Origin: CALREJ01 sp035547395 | Lineage (GTDB): Bacteria; Patescibacteriota; Gracilibacteria; Peribacterales; Peribacteraceae | Assembly (NCBI GenBank): GCA_035547395.1 | Contig: DASZVA010000012.1 | Coordinates: 28,396-92,395 of the forward strand | Length of the DNA stretch: 64,000 nucleotides | Direction: 5' to 3' | Shown: one piece after another, positions 1 through 8,957 of the stretch | Layout: every line of letters starts with the position of its first letter | How positions within the stretch are numbered: the stretch's first letter is position 1 | Notes under the pieces: generated by a model | Seen by the model: the letters and a program-made list of their open reading frames with translations, nothing else | The model's database searches: none | Told to the model about the DNA's origin: nothing | Position numbers and translations under genes: made by a program

Positions 1-387
1 GATCCACCGTTGGAAAGTCTTGGAAAACTTCCTCAGACGCCGCGTGCGAAGCATGTTATCGAATATGCTATGGAGGAATCTCGCAGCCTCGAGCATAACT
101 ACGTTGGTACGGAGCACCTGCTGCTCGGACTTCTGCGCGAACAAGAAGGACTGGCTGCGCTTACCCTGACCGCCATGGGCATAACTCTGGAGAGAACCCG
201 CCAAGAAATGCTCTACACTCTTGGCAAAAAAGAGCGACCCATCAAGCAGTTGGGAACCGAGACATATCTTCTGCATGCAGAAGATGATCCTGCTAATCGC
301 ATACAGAAATTGATGCAAGTTCTTCAGGAACTGGATAGGACGATGGACATTAAGTTCGTCCTCGTGACGTGCACAAGGAAGGCATAA
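1..387 (+). CDS. Clp N-terminal domain protein (5' end outside window)
   Basis: The product matches the N-terminal repeat domain of ClpA/ClpC chaperones, which binds substrates and adaptors. The segment TPRAKHVIEYAMEESRSLEH followed by NYVGTEHLLLGLLREQEG is the family signature. No AAA+ ATPase module follows: the protein stops after about 125 residues, so it is a stand-alone Clp N-domain protein, perhaps an adaptor or a competitor of a full ClpC. The frame is open back to base 1 (a TTG lies at 10), so the true start may lie upstream. A hairpin terminator follows the stop. The family is clear; the role is inferred. Confidence 0.8.
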   Translation, partial: DPPLESLGKLPQTPRAKHVIEYAMEESRSLEHNYVGTEHLLLGLLREQEGLAALTLTAMGITLERTRQEMLYTLGKKERPIKQLGTETYLLHAEDDPANRIQKLMQVLQELDRTMDIKFVLVTCTRKA

Positions 388-405
388 TGACCTTCCGTCT
401 TCCAT

Positions 406-447
406 GGGCATGTCTCGGCTTTCCGAGACCTCTGCCCTTTTTTCTTT
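406..447 (+). terminator. Rho-independent terminator after the Clp-N gene
   Basis: GGGCA at 406-410 pairs with TGCCC at 433-437, enclosing an inner TCTCGG/CCGAGA stem, and a T-rich tract follows. Confidence 0.75.
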
Positions 448-477
448 TTCTTTAATCCTCAATAAATCATCTTCGTG

Positions 478-483
478 TAAGAT
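478..483 (+). promoter_or_regulatory. -10 box of vanW, leaderless configuration
   Basis: TAAGAT is followed by 6 nt and then the GTG start at 490, so transcription should begin at about the start codon. There is no Shine-Dalgarno. Confidence 0.5.
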
Positions 484-489
484 GCCCGC

Positions 490-1776
490 GTGCCGCGACG
501 ATTTGTGATCACCGGGCTTTGCACGTTCGCGGGTTTGCTATGTCCGATGTTTGCATCGGCGGCATCGCTCAATCTGACGTACCACTACAAACACTATCTC
601 TTCACCATTTCCGTCGCGCAGGAAAAAAGCTGGAACCGCCCGCAGGAAACATGGACCTACAACGGCCAACCGGTGATCCCCCCACAAGAACTACGAGTCG
701 ACGGCGACACCATTCCTCCCCTGCCAACGGGATTTGAGAAGCACACGACGGTCGCGCTTGATCGCGCAGCCGTGATGCAGACGATCAATGATGTGATTGC
801 CTCGCAGCTCAATCGCGACGCGGGCAGTGTGACGATCGGCAAGTCGGCATCCGGCGCGATTACGTTCGACGGCGTGGGGCTGCCCGGACGCAGCATCGAC
901 ATCTCAGCGGTTGCCGACCTCACGATGGAAGCTCTTAAAACGAACACGGCGAATATCATGCTGCCGGTCAGTGAAACTCCACCGCAGGTAACCGTCACGG
1001 ATCCGGAGCTTGCAGCGCAAGGCGTAAAGGAACTCGTGACCGTCGGAGAATCGGACTTCAGCAATTCTCCCCCGAACCGGCTGCACAACATCGCGGTGGG
1101 TCTCAGCAAATTCAACGGCTACCTGATCCCGCAGGGAAGCGTCTTTTCGTTCGACAAAGTTCTCGGGCGCGTCGATGGCACGACCGGCTATCTGAAGGAA
1201 CTCGTCATCAAAGGCGACCAGACTGTGCCCGATTACGGCGGCGGACTGTGCCAGGTGAGCACCACCGCGTATCGCGGCGTGTGGGAATACGGTTTCCCGA
1301 TCACGAAGCGCATCAATCACAGCTACATGGTGAGTCACTACGCGCCGCAGGGAACCGACGCCACCGTCTATCCGCCGAACGTCGACATGCAATTCCGGAA
1401 TGATTCGTCGGGCGCGCTGCTCATGCAAACCTATGAAGAAGGACACAACGCGTACTTCCTCTACTACGGCACGAAAGATGACCGGCGCTCCACCGTCGTC
1501 GGTCCGTTCGTATGGGGATGGTCTCCTGCGCCGCCGGAAAAAATGCAGCTGACGCTTGATCTGCCGCCCGGGCAAAAGAAGAAAGTGGGCGACGCCGTCC
1601 CCGGCGAATACGCCGCATGGTTTCGCACAGTGACGCAAGACGGCAAGACGAACACAACAGGAACCTATTCCATCTATCAGGCGCGCCCGCTCTACTATTT
1701 GGTCGGCACGGACAAGCTGCCGACGGGAACGGGGTCGACCGCCGCCACGCCGCCGACGGTGTTCCTGGATGAGTGA
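490..1776 (+). CDS. VanW family secreted protein
   Basis: The 428-residue protein begins with a signal peptide (hydrophobic stretch about 7-25 ending ASAAS). The C-terminal half carries the VanW domain, with the signature VPDYGGGLCQVSTTAYRG near residue 250. VanW proteins are cell-envelope proteins first seen in glycopeptide-resistance clusters; their biochemical role is unknown. Start: the GTG at 490 lies 6 nt after a -10-like TAAGAT. The next gene overlaps the stop (TGATG), suggesting co-translation. No resistance genes are nearby, so a general wall role is more likely than vancomycin resistance. Confidence 0.85.
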   Translation: MPRRFVITGLCTFAGLLCPMFASAASLNLTYHYKHYLFTISVAQEKSWNRPQETWTYNGQPVIPPQELRVDGDTIPPLPTGFEKHTTVALDRAAVMQTINDVIASQLNRDAGSVTIGKSASGAITFDGVGLPGRSIDISAVADLTMEALKTNTANIMLPVSETPPQVTVTDPELAAQGVKELVTVGESDFSNSPPNRLHNIAVGLSKFNGYLIPQGSVFSFDKVLGRVDGTTGYLKELVIKGDQTVPDYGGGLCQVSTTAYRGVWEYGFPITKRINHSYMVSHYAPQGTDATVYPPNVDMQFRNDSSGALLMQTYEEGHNAYFLYYGTKDDRRSTVVGPFVWGWSPAPPEKMQLTLDLPPGQKKKVGDAVPGEYAAWFRTVTQDGKTNTTGTYSIYQARPLYYLVGTDKLPTGTGSTAATPPTVFLDE

Positions 1777-2231
1777 TGAAAGGCATCGCATTCCGTTCAC
1801 TGGTTGCAAATGATGTGCCAGAGTTGATGAAATGGCATGCAGATCCTGCGATCAGCAATCGATATGGAGGCGCGGAAAGACCGAAAATGATCCTTCAAAC
1901 GATACAAACCGATTTGAACCGGTCATGTCTGATTGTCCAAGAAGATAAGAACACCATCGCATATGTGGAAATCGAAAAGCATCCGGATGAACACGTGTTA
2001 TGGATCGGGCTTGTGGTCAATCCCGATTATCAAAACAGAGGATATGGAAAACGCATTTTGAAAATGCTGCTGTCATCCGACTATGTGCAGGGATTTCAAG
2101 AAGTGCGCGCAGGCATCGAGCATGACAATGAACCAAGCGTGCGCTGTTTTCGATCCGTAGGATTCGTCCCTATGCAAGAAGAACCAGACGAAGAAGGTAT
2201 TTTGGATTTTATCTATACACTTGAATACTAA
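1776..2231 (+). CDS. GNAT-family N-acetyltransferase
   Basis: This 151-residue protein has the GNAT fold pattern: a beta strand LWIGLVVNPDYQ leads into the acetyl-CoA pyrophosphate-binding motif QNRGYGKR (Q/R-x-x-G-x-G). The later segment NEPSVRCFRSVGFVPM matches the conserved GNAT motif B. The substrate cannot be told; RimJ/RimL-like or small-molecule acetylation are both possible. The ATG overlaps the vanW stop by one base, so it is probably translationally coupled; GTG at 1773 is an alternative start. Its stop overlaps the convergent recO stop (shared CTAA at 2228-2231). Confidence 0.8.
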   Translation: MKGIAFRSLVANDVPELMKWHADPAISNRYGGAERPKMILQTIQTDLNRSCLIVQEDKNTIAYVEIEKHPDEHVLWIGLVVNPDYQNRGYGKRILKMLLSSDYVQGFQEVRAGIEHDNEPSVRCFRSVGFVPMQEEPDEEGILDFIYTLEY

Positions 2232-2866
2232 TCCAGCTGCACGCCAACTGATTTCAATTGTCTGTTGAGTTGATCGCCGACGAGCAGCCGGATGAATGAA
2301 TCGATCGTGCTCTGCGAGTGAGGCATACGGCAGAGTGCATCGAGGGAGGATGTCTTCGTGCACGCGAGCACGAACTGCTTCGCATCTTCCGCGAGTGCAT
2401 GGAAACGTGCGTCAGTATCGGATGCCGGAAGAAGCCCGAGCAGATGGAGCAGGCGGAGCTGGAATGCACTGAGCGGATCACAGTCATCCGCCGGCGCGAG
2501 CACCATGAACTGCAGCAACAGGTCGAAGACAGCCGGAATCGGCTCGTGATCCTCGGTGAGTGCGAGCAGCAGTTCCATCCCCCGCTGCAAACGCAGGAAT
2601 GCATGGAGCGGCAATGATTCCACGGGCACGTCGCCGATGTCCGCCGCTCCGGTCACGACCGAACTGTGTTCGCTCTCACTGATCTGCAGTTTGATGTGAC
2701 GGAATGGAAGGAGCGTTCCCCCCAGCCGGCTTGTCGTCTTACGCACACTCCGCGCACGCGCAGCGAGCCGTCCTTTTTCGCGCGTGAAGAACACGCAGAA
2801 ACGATCCGCCTCGCCGATGTCGAAGACACGCAGAATGATGGCATCGAGGGAGAGGGTGCGGGACAT
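2228..2866 (-). CDS. recO: DNA repair protein RecO
   Basis: RecO, 212 residues, mediates RecA loading and SSB displacement in the RecFOR pathway. The N-terminal OB fold is recognisable (DAIILRVFDIGEADRFCVFF, then EKGRLAARARSVRKTTSRLGG), followed by the helical domain. The usual zinc-finger cysteines are not evident, as in many RecO proteins. The start ATG lies 6 nt after a TATCAT box, so the mRNA should be leaderless. A GGGTTG repeat lies just upstream of the box. The gene ends convergently on the acetyltransferase gene. Confidence 0.85.
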   Translation of the reverse strand: MSRTLSLDAIILRVFDIGEADRFCVFFTREKGRLAARARSVRKTTSRLGGTLLPFRHIKLQISESEHSSVVTGAADIGDVPVESLPLHAFLRLQRGMELLLALTEDHEPIPAVFDLLLQFMVLAPADDCDPLSAFQLRLLHLLGLLPASDTDARFHALAEDAKQFVLACTKTSSLDALCRMPHSQSTIDSFIRLLVGDQLNRQLKSVGVQLD

Positions 2867-2872
2867 GGGAGA

Positions 2873-2896
2873 ATGATAGGGTTGGGGTTGGGGTTC
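2873..2896 (-). promoter_or_regulatory. recO promoter: TATCAT box with adjacent hexamer tract
   Basis: On the minus strand TATCAT (2878-2873) is followed by 6 nt and the ATG. Immediately upstream are three hexamers, read on the plus strand as GGGTTG GGGTTG GGGTTC (2879-2896). The coding strand is C-rich, as at the ferredoxin, ftsW, dnaE and aspS genes. Confidence 0.5.
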
Positions 2897-2931
2897 GAGC
2901 TAGAGATATGAAAAAGAAAATTTCATGCCAA

Positions 2932-3030
2932 GTGTCACACTGAGGTGCTCCGTGAAACGGAGCCACGAAGTGCGACACATAAGGAAATCATGGTTCGTGG
3001 CCCGCATGCGCGGGCACCTCACCATGACAC
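2932..3030. repeat. Cloverleaf repeat element, copy 1
   Basis: This 99-bp element begins GTGTCA and ends TGACAC. The outer stem continues with TGAGGTG/CACCTCA. Inside are three hairpins: CTCCG/CGGAG, CCACGAA/TTCGTGG and CCCGC/GCGGG. It lies between recO and ftsX. Copies 2 and 3 lie at 57681 and 63044. Confidence 0.7.
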
Positions 3031-3036
3031 ATCTGC

Positions 3037-4002
3037 TTACTTCAAAAACTCCATTGGCGACAGAATCTTCTTCCCTGCTCCGAGGAATGTTCCCACGTAT
3101 GAGAGCGCCGGCATCAGACAAATTTCGAGAAGCACGATCCACGGGAACACCGTGAGCATCAGCGGCTGCATCTCGTTGGCAAATGCATTGAACGGAGCCT
3201 GATTTGCCAGTGCCGGAATGAAGAACGGCAATGACATCGCGAACGCAATGATGATGACGGTCGCAATCAGCGTCGAAAAGATGAGCAGCAATGCCATCTC
3301 CGTCATGATCGGAAGCAGGACGGAGAGCACCGGTGCACCCAGCATGGATTCGAGAAACAGCTCCTTGCCGCGCTCGCGCACGGACCGGCTCACGAGTTCC
3401 AGGATCAGGAAGAGCAGCACCGCGAACGCGACGAAGAGGAAGAGGAACGTCACGGAACGGATCGCGGCGGATACCTGCAGGAGCGTCTGGATCTGCTGCT
3501 CCTGGCTGTTTGTCTCGGACAGGAACGACGGACTGATCACCGATTTCCACTGCGGATCTTCCAGGAACTGGCGAAAGCTGTCATAGGTCGCAAGCGACGT
3601 CAGCGTCACGGCAAACGTATCCGGAAACGGGTTTTCGATTTTGTACTGGTCGAGGAAGGAGACGAGCGCGGGGTCCGATTTGCGTTCCTGTTCATAGGCC
3701 TGCTCCTTGGTGATGTACTGCACCGATGAGACATCCGGCTGGCCATGCACGGCCGCGAAGAAGTTTTGAATGTCCGCGGAACTGGCCGTCGGCAACACTT
3801 CGATGCGCAATCCCGCCCGGGAGGAAAGAATCGACCCGACCGCGTAGATCGCAAGCACGCTCATGATGAGCATCTGCACGAGCACCAATACGGACGTCAG
3901 CAGCGTGAGCGTCGTCGCCCAATTGCCTTCGCGCTTCAGAAGCAGAAATCCCTTTCGGAATCCGCGGCGCAGCGCGACCGATGATTGAACGGAGGACTTC
4001 AT
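3037..4002 (-). CDS. ftsX: Cell division protein FtsX
   Basis: FtsX, 321 residues, is the membrane half of the FtsEX ABC-type complex that activates peptidoglycan hydrolases at division. The topology fits: one transmembrane helix near residues 29-52, an extracytoplasmic domain (about 55-180) and three C-terminal helices around the permease domain. The start is ATG at 4002, preceded by TATAAT and 6 nt, so it should be leaderless; an upstream in-frame ATG at 4050 would lie before that promoter and is unlikely. FtsE is not adjacent, unlike in most bacteria. Confidence 0.85.
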   Translation of the reverse strand: MKSSVQSSVALRRGFRKGFLLLKREGNWATTLTLLTSVLVLVQMLIMSVLAIYAVGSILSSRAGLRIEVLPTASSADIQNFFAAVHGQPDVSSVQYITKEQAYEQERKSDPALVSFLDQYKIENPFPDTFAVTLTSLATYDSFRQFLEDPQWKSVISPSFLSETNSQEQQIQTLLQVSAAIRSVTFLFLFVAFAVLLFLILELVSRSVRERGKELFLESMLGAPVLSVLLPIMTEMALLLIFSTLIATVIIIAFAMSLPFFIPALANQAPFNAFANEMQPLMLTVFPWIVLLEICLMPALSYVGTFLGAGKKILSPMEFLK

Positions 4003-4008
4003 GACGAA

Positions 4009-4014
4009 ATTATA
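4009..4014 (-). promoter_or_regulatory. ftsX -10 box, leaderless configuration
   Basis: A consensus TATAAT on the minus strand is followed by TTCGTC and then the ATG at 4002. It is the clearest leaderless promoter in the window. Confidence 0.6.
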
Positions 4015-4049
4015 CGACAGGATTGATGGATGTCGTTTATGGATCGTCA

Positions 4050-4138
4050 TTTTAGTTTGTAGTTTTTAGTTTGTAGTTTTTAGTAATAAAGAAACTCTTC
4101 CATCATTTTTCATTCTGCATTTTACATTTTACATTCTC
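4050..4138. repeat. Two adjacent heptamer arrays
   Basis: Five exact-length heptamers run 4050-4084 (TTTTAGT and TTGTAGT alternating). After a 19-bp gap, five more run 4104-4138 (CATTTTT, CATTCTG, CATTTTA twice, CATTCTC). Here the two arrays are not complementary. They fill the gap between ftsX and the TPR gene. Confidence 0.8.
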
Positions 4139-4139
4139 C

Positions 4140-4748
4140 TCACACTTTCTTCATCTCCTTCATCTGCCGCTCGATGCGCTCGATGGCCGCCACGCATTCG
4201 CGCGCCCGCTGATTGGAGGGTTCCAGATCCAGCGCACGCAAAAAGAGCGCTTTCGCTTTGGAAAAATTCCGGAGCTCCAGATACGCGACGCCCAGATCGC
4301 AGAGCGTGAGCGTGTTGTCGCTGTCGAGGTTGAGCGCGCGCTCGAGCGTGACAACGCCCTGCGGACGCTGGCCGCCCTGAAAGAGAGCCCAGCCAAGACA
4401 GCGGAGAATTTCCGGATTGTTCGCCTTCAACTTATTGGCCTCACGCAGACGCGTACCCGCCTCGTCCCATTTGGACCGCTGCGAATCGAGGAATCCCAGA
4501 ATGTAGTGGCCCGTGTAACTGGACGGATCCAGATCGACCGACTGCCGGGCCGCCGCCTCCGCACGGTCGAAGCGCTCCAGGCTCAGCTCGTTGTCCGCAA
4601 TCTCTTCGAGCGCGGACACATTCGTCGGATCCTCGAGCACCAGCTGCTCCAGAATCGCAATCGCCTCCTCGTGCCGTCCGGTCAATTTCAACTGTTCGGC
4701 TTTTTCGAGCCGTTCCAGAATATCCGGCGGAAGTTGGGGGTCGGTCAT
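4140..4748 (-). CDS. Tetratricopeptide repeat protein
   Basis: This soluble 202-residue protein is almost entirely TPR helices; repeats begin about residues 18, 52, 86, 120 and 154 (for example HEEAIAILEQLVLEDPTN and FSKAKALFLRALDLEPSN). It has no signal peptide or membrane segment, so it probably acts as a cytoplasmic scaffold. The start ATG follows TAGAAT by 8 nt (leaderless pattern). No partner can be named from context. TPR is certain, function unknown. Confidence 0.8.
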   Translation of the reverse strand: MTDPQLPPDILERLEKAEQLKLTGRHEEAIAILEQLVLEDPTNVSALEEIADNELSLERFDRAEAAARQSVDLDPSSYTGHYILGFLDSQRSKWDEAGTRLREANKLKANNPEILRCLGWALFQGGQRPQGVVTLERALNLDSDNTLTLCDLGVAYLELRNFSKAKALFLRALDLEPSNQRARECVAAIERIERQMKEMKKV

Positions 4749-4805
4749 AGTTCAGCATTCTAGAAAGAAGAACGGGAAACGCAAAGACTCTCCCTTTCTT
4801 TTTTC

Positions 4806-5147
4806 TCAACCCAGGAAAAACGACACGGTTCGCAAAATCGCGTACGCGCCGAGCACCACGCCCATGCCGATCAATGATCCGATCATCAGATCTTTTCCCT
4901 TTTGCTTATAATCCTCTTTGGCGCCCGATAACACGATCATAAAGGCCCCGACCAGAAACATGGCCCCCGCGATGATCACGACGGAACCGGCTAAAAACGT
5001 GATAATGCGGGTGATTATCTGCCAAATCGACAGCTGCGTCCCGATGTCCACGTTCAACGTCCGCTGGGCAAAGACCGGAACCGGACATACCGCCAACAGA
5101 ACGGGAATCCAGCGCAGAAGCCGATACTGGCGAAACAAGGCCGTCAC
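4806..5147 (-). CDS. VirB2/pilin-like two-helix membrane protein
   Basis: The chosen start is GTG at 5147, giving about 113 residues: a basic N-terminus and a signal peptide ending VFAQ, then two hydrophobic helices (ITFLAGSVVIIAGAMFLVGA and LMIGSLIGMGVVLGAYAILR) joined by a short charged loop. This layout matches TrbC/VirB2 pilins and the related TrbC/VIRB2 or DUF4134-like proteins. Longer readings (ATG at 5213 or 5240) would run into or past the divergent PBP start region. No type IV secretion ATPase is in the window, so a pilus role is inferred only. Confidence 0.6.
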   Translation of the reverse strand: MTALFRQYRLLRWIPVLLAVCPVPVFAQRTLNVDIGTQLSIWQIITRIITFLAGSVVIIAGAMFLVGAFMIVLSGAKEDYKQKGKDLMIGSLIGMGVVLGAYAILRTVSFFLG

Positions 5148-5203
5148 GGAACGCAGCCTACAATACCGGCCTTCCCGTGTTGCGCCAACCGAGACGATGA
5201 GAA

Positions 5204-5209
5204 TAGACT
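5204..5209 (+). promoter_or_regulatory. -10 box of the class A PBP gene
   Basis: TAGACT is followed by 9 nt and the ATG at 5219, in the gap between two divergent genes. Confidence 0.4.
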
Positions 5210-5218
5210 GCATGCTCC

Positions 5219-8200
5219 ATGGATTTTCAGGATCCGCCACACGGTCAGAACGGTTTTCAGTCGCGCTCTTTGAACGGCCAGGAGCATGCGCCGTCCGCTG
5301 ACAGGAAACAGTTCAGCGTTCCGCGTCCGCCGGTGCGTCCGTCCGCTACGCCCCGCATGCGATCGCGGCGCTCGCGCGTCCCCGCCGCAGAACGGTGGCA
5401 GCGCTTTCGCGCATGGATGCACGCACGCGGCCGCAAGCGATTGATACGCGACGGCGTCATTGCAATCGTCGTCATCGGCTTCGTTTATTTTGGATACCTC
5501 TGGATCACGCTTCCCAACATCAATGATCCCCGCAATCTGACCGCGGCGCAGAGCTCTGTGATTCTCGATCGCAACGGTACGGAACTCTATCGCCTCTATA
5601 ACGAACAAGACCGCGTGAATACGCCGGACGCCGATATCCCGGACGACCTCAAGCACGCATTGGTCGCCATTGAGGATTCACGCTACTACGACCGCGGTTG
5701 CATCGATTGGCGCGCCATCGGCCGCGCGGTGTTCCGCCTGGGTCAGGGCGGAGGCGCATCGACGCTCACCAGACAGCTCGCGCGCAATGCGCTCGATCTG
5801 GAACACGAAAACATTCTCAACCGCAAAATTCAGGAAATGATCCTCGGCTGCCAGCTCGAGAGCAAGTACAGCAAGGACCAGCTGATCGACATGTATTTGA
5901 ACTGGATCCCGTTTGGAAAGAACGCGTACGGCGTCGGGCTCGCGGCCAAGACGTACTTCAACAAAGACGTGAAGGATCTGACGCTGCCGGAAGATGCCAT
6001 TTTGGCGTCGCTGCCGCAGGCACCGAGCTACTTCGATCCGTACGGCAATCATGTCCACACGCGCGTCGATCCCCAGACGCTGAAAAAAATCAACGACGGA
6101 CAGATTACGTCCGCGGATCAGGTGGGAGACATCCACTTCGCGATCGGCCTGATCGGCGCCAAGATCGGCTCGGGCTCAAGCGCCATCTACATGGGCGGCC
6201 GCACCGATCAGGTGCTCAAGAACATGCAGGACCTCGGCTACATCACCGACAGCCAGCGCACGCAGGCGCTGTCTGAGCTGCAGACGATGACGTTTGCCCC
6301 CCAGAATCAAAACATCCGCGCGCCGTACTTCGTGCTGTGGATCAAAAATCAGGTGCAGCAGATGCTGGGCGAAAGCGCCGATTCGGATATTCTCGATCAG
6401 GGCGGACTCACGATTCAGACGACGCTCGACTGGAATATGCAGCAGGCCGCGGAGCAGGCCATCAACGCCAAAAAGGACGACATTGCCCGCCTTTATAACG
6501 CGCATAACATCGCGCTGCTCTCGGTTCAGGCGGGCACCAATCAGATTCTCGCCTACGTCGGCAACACCGGCTACAACGATACGGCAAGCGGCAGCAAGAT
6601 CGACATGGTGCAGGTGCCGCGCCAGCCGGGATCGAGTTTCAAACCGTTCGTCTACGGCGACGCGTTCCAGAAAGGCTACAGCCCGTCGACCGTTCTGTAC
6701 GACGTGCCGATCAAAATCGGAACCGATCAGCCGCAGGATGATGACGGAAAATTCTGGGGCATGACGACGATCCGCAAGGCGCTCGCGGGATCCCGCAACA
6801 TCCCGGCCGCACAGGCGTTCTTCCTTGCCGGCGGCGAAGACGACGTACTGAACTACGCGTCGCGCATGGGCGTCACCGCGCCGAGCGATCAGAAAAATGA
6901 AATCAACAGCAAACGAACGGGTACGGGTTCGTTCGACTACGGCTGGCCGCTTGCGATCGGGGCCGCCGAAGTGCCGCTCTATCAAATGGTCGACGGCTAC
7001 GCGACGTACGCCAACGGCGGCATCCAGAAACCGCTCGTCGCGATCACGCAGATCAAGGACCGCCACGGCAACATCCTCTATCAGGCTCCCGATAATCCGG
7101 GGGTGCGCGCGATTGATGCCCGCATCGCCTATCTCGTCACGTCCGTCTTGAGCGATGTACAGGCGCGGCCCAACGCGTACTGGCAGAATGTCTTGAGCGT
7201 TCCCGGTTTCCAGGCGGCCGCAAAGACCGGCACCAGCGACAAGTGTCTGTCGCGGGACGCCACCGGCAATTGCACCAACCGAAAACCGCTGGATCTGTGG
7301 ACAATGGGCTACACACCCGACATCGTGACGGGCATCTGGGTCGGCAACGCCGATTCATCGCCGCTCGGGTCCAAAGGCGAATCTCTCACGTCCGCGTCGC
7401 CGATCTGGAAAGACTACATGATGCATGCGGAAAAAATCCTGAAGAATGCGAAGACCGGTTTCGACGTGCCGCCGGGCATCGTGCAGCCACAGATCTCGAC
7501 CCTCAGCGGCCAGCTCCCGACCGCGTGCACGCCGATCAATGATCGCACGTCCGATTACTTCCTGCAGGAAGACGCACCGACACAGCAGGACCCGGCATGC
7601 GTACAGCTCAACGTCGACAAGGTCACGGGCTTGCTCGCATCGGATCAATGCCCTGCGTCGGCTGCCGAACAGCGCAGCTTCTTCCAGCCGCAGAGCGTAC
7701 TCGCCGATCGTTTCCCCGACTGGCAGAACGCGACGATCACGTGGGCGCAGGATCAGATGAAGGGCTACGATCCGGTCACCAACACCCTGGCATCGGGTTC
7801 GCTGCTGCCGCTGCCGCTCGCGCCGACGCAGCCGTGTTCCACGGCCAACTCCCCTGGCCGCAACATCAAGCCGTCCGTCACGCTCACCTTCCCGACAAAC
7901 GGCGGCGCCGTTCCCTATCCCGCGTTCAAGCCGACCTACACGTATTCGTCGGGATCGCCGCTGCGCGAGGTGGACATCAGTATCGACGGCAAACAGGTGG
8001 GCACCTCCACTACCGCTCCGTTCGACGTCGTCGCGCACGTGCCGCGCTCGATACAGGAAAGCGGCACACACACCGTGACGATCACCATCACCGACCAGTA
8101 CTACAATACGGCGACGGATCAATCGACCGTCACCTTCGGCGGCGCGACAGCCGGACCGAGCGTGCAGTTTACGCAGCCAAGCTCTCCTGTGACGCTCAAA

Positions 8201-8425
8201 TCGGGTGACACACTGACGATGAGTGCAGACGCATCCGCTCAGGCAGGCATCAAGTACGTCGAGTTTTATTTGAATGGACAACTCCTCACGACCAAACCGA
8301 AAGAGCCCTACAGTTTGAGTTACAAAGTCACGCTGCCGCCGGGCACCTACACGCTCAAAGCCGTCGCGACCGACTTTTCGAACAAGACGTCGGAGGATGA
8401 CATCGAAGTGACGGTGACGCAGTGA
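5219..8425 (+). CDS. Class A penicillin-binding protein with C-terminal Ig-like domains
   Basis: This 1068-residue bifunctional peptidoglycan synthase has a basic cytoplasmic tail, a membrane helix at about 79-98, a GT51 glycosyltransferase domain (catalytic E152-D153, then GASTLTRQLARN at 179-190) and a transpeptidase domain with S472-x-x-K475, S525-R-N527 and K669-T-G. Residues about 880-1068 form two Ig-like beta domains, unusual for PBP1A and possibly wall- or partner-binding. The GT51 motif reads EDSRYYDRGC, so the usual His and second Gly are replaced by Arg and Cys. It is divergent from the pilin-like gene. Confidence 0.9.
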   Translation: MDFQDPPHGQNGFQSRSLNGQEHAPSADRKQFSVPRPPVRPSATPRMRSRRSRVPAAERWQRFRAWMHARGRKRLIRDGVIAIVVIGFVYFGYLWITLPNINDPRNLTAAQSSVILDRNGTELYRLYNEQDRVNTPDADIPDDLKHALVAIEDSRYYDRGCIDWRAIGRAVFRLGQGGGASTLTRQLARNALDLEHENILNRKIQEMILGCQLESKYSKDQLIDMYLNWIPFGKNAYGVGLAAKTYFNKDVKDLTLPEDAILASLPQAPSYFDPYGNHVHTRVDPQTLKKINDGQITSADQVGDIHFAIGLIGAKIGSGSSAIYMGGRTDQVLKNMQDLGYITDSQRTQALSELQTMTFAPQNQNIRAPYFVLWIKNQVQQMLGESADSDILDQGGLTIQTTLDWNMQQAAEQAINAKKDDIARLYNAHNIALLSVQAGTNQILAYVGNTGYNDTASGSKIDMVQVPRQPGSSFKPFVYGDAFQKGYSPSTVLYDVPIKIGTDQPQDDDGKFWGMTTIRKALAGSRNIPAAQAFFLAGGEDDVLNYASRMGVTAPSDQKNEINSKRTGTGSFDYGWPLAIGAAEVPLYQMVDGYATYANGGIQKPLVAITQIKDRHGNILYQAPDNPGVRAIDARIAYLVTSVLSDVQARPNAYWQNVLSVPGFQAAAKTGTSDKCLSRDATGNCTNRKPLDLWTMGYTPDIVTGIWVGNADSSPLGSKGESLTSASPIWKDYMMHAEKILKNAKTGFDVPPGIVQPQISTLSGQLPTACTPINDRTSDYFLQEDAPTQQDPACVQLNVDKVTGLLASDQCPASAAEQRSFFQPQSVLADRFPDWQNATITWAQDQMKGYDPVTNTLASGSLLPLPLAPTQPCSTANSPGRNIKPSVTLTFPTNGGAVPYPAFKPTYTYSSGSPLREVDISIDGKQVGTSTTAPFDVVAHVPRSIQESGTHTVTITITDQYYNTATDQSTVTFGGATAGPSVQFTQPSSPVTLKSGDTLTMSADASAQAGIKYVEFYLNGQLLTTKPKEPYSLSYKVTLPPGTYTLKAVATDFSNKTSEDDIEVTVTQ

Positions 8426-8456
8426 TGCCTCATTTTACTGTGTGTCAAGCCGAGTG

Positions 8457-8492
8457 TTTTTGCGCAATAAAAATTATTTCCTTACGCAAAAA
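8457..8492 (+). terminator. Weak hairpin after the PBP gene
   Basis: TTTTTGCG (8457-8464) can pair with CGCAAAAA (8485-8492) across a 20-nt loop. It is a possible but atypical terminator. Confidence 0.25.
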
Positions 8493-8612
8493 TGTACCGA
8501 GGCATACGAAGAAACGCCGACAAAGAAATGGGAATACACAACTGACAATTCAATCCGAAGGAGTACAATGGACGGTTGCGAGATCCGCTCCTTCACAGGA
8601 AAGGAGGTTCCG

Positions 8613-8939
8613 ATGGATCGGTATGAAAAGGATCAATACAGACGTCGTCTCATTCGCCGCCTTCAACGCAAACGAAAGGAGGAAGAAGAACGAAGGAGAG
8701 CGTATTACGGCACATGGAAGGATCGATGGAAACGACGGGGTGCGTACGTGTTCGATTCCATCGAGGGAAACGCGCATGACGCGTGGGACCACTTCACGGC
8801 TGCGGTCGCGGGGAATCTGCTGCGGATCTGTTACGGAATCTTGATGCTGGTTATTTTCTTCTACATTGCATTATCACTGATTCATAACGTCAAAAGCACA
8901 TGGCTAGAAGAGCCGCAGCAGCAATCATCAAAGCGATAA
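8613..8939 (+). CDS. Small basic single-pass membrane protein
   Basis: This protein of about 108 residues has a highly basic N-terminal helix (many Arg/Lys, with EEEERRR) and one transmembrane helix near the C-terminus (RICYGILMLVIFFYIALSLI). Start choice: ATG at 8613 has a perfect Shine-Dalgarno AAAGGAGGT. An in-frame ATG at 8568 also has AAGGAG 5 nt upstream, so an extra 15 residues are possible. It is one of the few genes here with a strong SD. I recognise no family. A terminator follows at once. Confidence 0.6.
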   Translation: MDRYEKDQYRRRLIRRLQRKRKEEEERRRAYYGTWKDRWKRRGAYVFDSIEGNAHDAWDHFTAAVAGNLLRICYGILMLVIFFYIALSLIHNVKSTWLEEPQQQSSKR

Positions 8940-8957
8940 ATTTTGAGGGATCTCGCC

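Noticed and set aside
904..1809. Long opposite-strand reading frame over vanW
   Set aside because: Its product is Arg/Gly-rich without any motif and mirrors codon bias of the VanW gene, which has a clear family match. Similar shadows over pbp, dnaE, mfd and the secreted operon were dropped for the same reason.
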